DNA of 64,000 nucleotides, taken from Candidatus Finniella inopinata (GTDB taxonomy: Bacteria; Pseudomonadota; Alphaproteobacteria; Paracaedibacterales; CAITNM01). The translations under genes were made by a program, and so were the position numbers. Below the pieces are notes generated by a model. It did no database searches and was not told the origin of the DNA. It saw only the letters and a list, made by a program, of their open reading frames with translations. Where the stretch lies: assembly GCA_943322985.2 (NCBI GenBank), contig CALPGA020000006.1:1-64000 (forward strand), written 5' to 3'. Positions 63,232-64,000 of this stretch are shown here, piece by piece (the first letter of the stretch is position 1; each line of letters begins with the position of its first letter).

Positions 63232-63471
63232 ATGCAAAAAAGTTTATTTCTTTTAACTCTAGCTGCTATAAGCGTTGCGTTTGTTGCTTGCGAAAAGAAA
63301 GATGAACATAAAGCACCAGTAGAAGCTACTAAAGAAGTTGCTCCTGCGGGTCATACTGATGCACACGCAGCTCCTGCTGCTGATGCACACGCAGCAGCTC
63401 CAGCGGCTGATGCACACGCGGCTGCTCCTGCAGCTGACGCAACTGCTCCTGCAGCAACTCCTGCAAAATAA
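63232..63471 (+). CDS. Small Ala/His/Asp-repeat lipoprotein
   Basis: 79 residues. Signal with lipobox ISVAFVAC puts the lipid Cys at position 20. The mature part is short and repetitive, with three DAHAAAPAA-type units encoded by 30-33-nt tandem DNA repeats (63355-63440), so copy number may vary by slippage. GAGGATATC before ATG is a fair ribosome site. A terminator follows. Function unknown; resembles small low-complexity envelope lipoproteins. Confidence 0.75.
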   Translation: MQKSLFLLTLAAISVAFVACEKKDEHKAPVEATKEVAPAGHTDAHAAPAADAHAAAPAADAHAAAPAADATAPAATPAK

Positions 63472-63477
63472 GACTCA

Positions 63478-63521
63478 AACGCCTTCTTTAATTTCAGAAT
63501 TTTGAACATTAACGAAGGCGT
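63478..63521 (+). terminator. Terminator after the small lipoprotein gene
   Basis: AACGCCTTC and GAAGGCGTT arms with a 26-nt loop, followed by TCCTT. The weak T-run and long loop reduce confidence. Confidence 0.6.
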
Positions 63522-63654
63522 TTCCTTAAGCTTAGCTCTTCCTTTAAAACACCCCCATCTGAATTAATAGAAAATCTATTTTTGAATTATTAAACATTTA
63601 TTAACTAGTTTTTTGTTATTTTATTAGTAAGCCATACAAATATGAGAATTTTTC

Positions 63655-64000
63655 ATGCGCGGCTTAGTAATACTATTAATAACATTTACGTTAATCAAAA
63701 ATCTTATCGCAAAAGATCTTTCTGAAGGAATTTCAGGATCTGACATTCCTCAAATGCGCACAGGATTTTCCTTACAAACAAGCAATACAGAGAATTTCAA
63801 TGCTGCATGCAGACGCTTAGTTATAGCTAGATTTTCAGAAAATATTCGCAATGTTAATCCAGATGATGCTGAAAAAATTCTCAACACTATTCAAACTATA
63901 ATTCCTGCTTCTGATTTTGCTGCAATTAGTGGAGAAAGTGCAGGCAGTCTTCTAACTCAGATACAACATGCTGCCATTCAAGAAATTAAACCTAAACTCT
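63655..64000 (+). CDS. Secreted hypothetical protein, cut by the window end
   Basis: An open frame of 115 complete codons from ATG 63655 runs off the right end without a stop. It opens with a signal-like segment (RGLVILLITFTLIKNLIAKD). The rest is helical and polar (NFNAACRRLVIARFSENIRN, DDAEKILNTIQTIIPAS), with no recognised domain. It is separated from the preceding terminator by 133 bp of AT-rich sequence. Confidence 0.65.
   Translation, partial: MRGLVILLITFTLIKNLIAKDLSEGISGSDIPQMRTGFSLQTSNTENFNAACRRLVIARFSENIRNVNPDDAEKILNTIQTIIPASDFAAISGESAGSLLTQIQHAAIQEIKPKL

Overview
The window is a gene-dense, AT-rich alphaproteobacterial chromosome segment. The markers are a CtrA-type response regulator, a three-gene Rieske/cytochrome b/cytochrome c1 (bc1) operon, an S9 protein with an N-terminal extension, and a recN-bamD-mur cluster. 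The gene set fits an intracellular or amoeba/protist-associated lineage (Holosporales/Rickettsiales-like). It has queuine salvage (transporter plus Tgt), an organophosphate-type MFS carrier, a glycine-zipper 17-kDa-antigen-like lipoprotein, DcaP-like porins, several secreted orphan proteins and a secreted methyltransferase-like protein. The taxonomic placement is inference; no rRNA or tRNA gene was found.

Layout. 1-2.4 kb: MerR regulator, AlaX-type editing protein overlapping alanine racemase. 2.4-8.0 kb: secreted K/P/Q-rich protein, rplM-rpsI, tandem DcaP-like porins. 8.2-10.7 kb: bc1 operon. 10.7-17.5 kb: orphan secreted protein, Kup, rpmJ (41 codons), ferredoxin-NADP reductase, rpmB, a DUF2608/HAD-like protein, queuosine precursor transporter and tgt. 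17.5-20.1 kb: two clusters of palindromic repeats. One brackets a small GIY-YIG nuclease as an inverted-repeat unit; ctrA (with TTAA-type boxes upstream) and a beta-barrel protein follow. 20-29.9 kb: dapA and a Slt-type transglycosylase with interlocked divergent start codons, then greA, transaldolase, metK, tatD, PBP1A and a GlpT/UhpC-like carrier.

29.9-34.4 kb is the most unusual part. It is an AT-rich insert between two copies of the first 48 bases of trmD (45/48 identical). It carries a 930-residue LuxR-HTH/transmembrane/STAND-NTPase/TPR protein and two small orphan genes. The two small genes share a near-perfect 19-bp palindrome about 90 bp upstream of their start codons. The leader of the large gene holds an arm that can pair with either of two partners. 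I read this as a self-contained regulatory or defence-like module inserted at the 5' end of trmD.

34.4-64 kb: trmD-rplS, a beta-barrel protein, the operon bamD-recN-murG-murC-murB, topA, rlpA-dacA-serC, efp-suhB, pal, an orphan fliI, a secreted methyltransferase-like protein, a glycine-zipper lipoprotein with tolQ-tolR-tolA-lpxB (tolB absent), a secreted orphan, NhaC-type antiporter, rplY-pth-glycosyltransferase, an M48 peptidase remnant, a host-attachment-family protein, a small Ala-rich lipoprotein and a gene cut by the window end. Cell-envelope functions (peptidoglycan synthesis and remodelling, Tol-Pal, lipid A, porins) dominate, mixed with respiration and translation genes.
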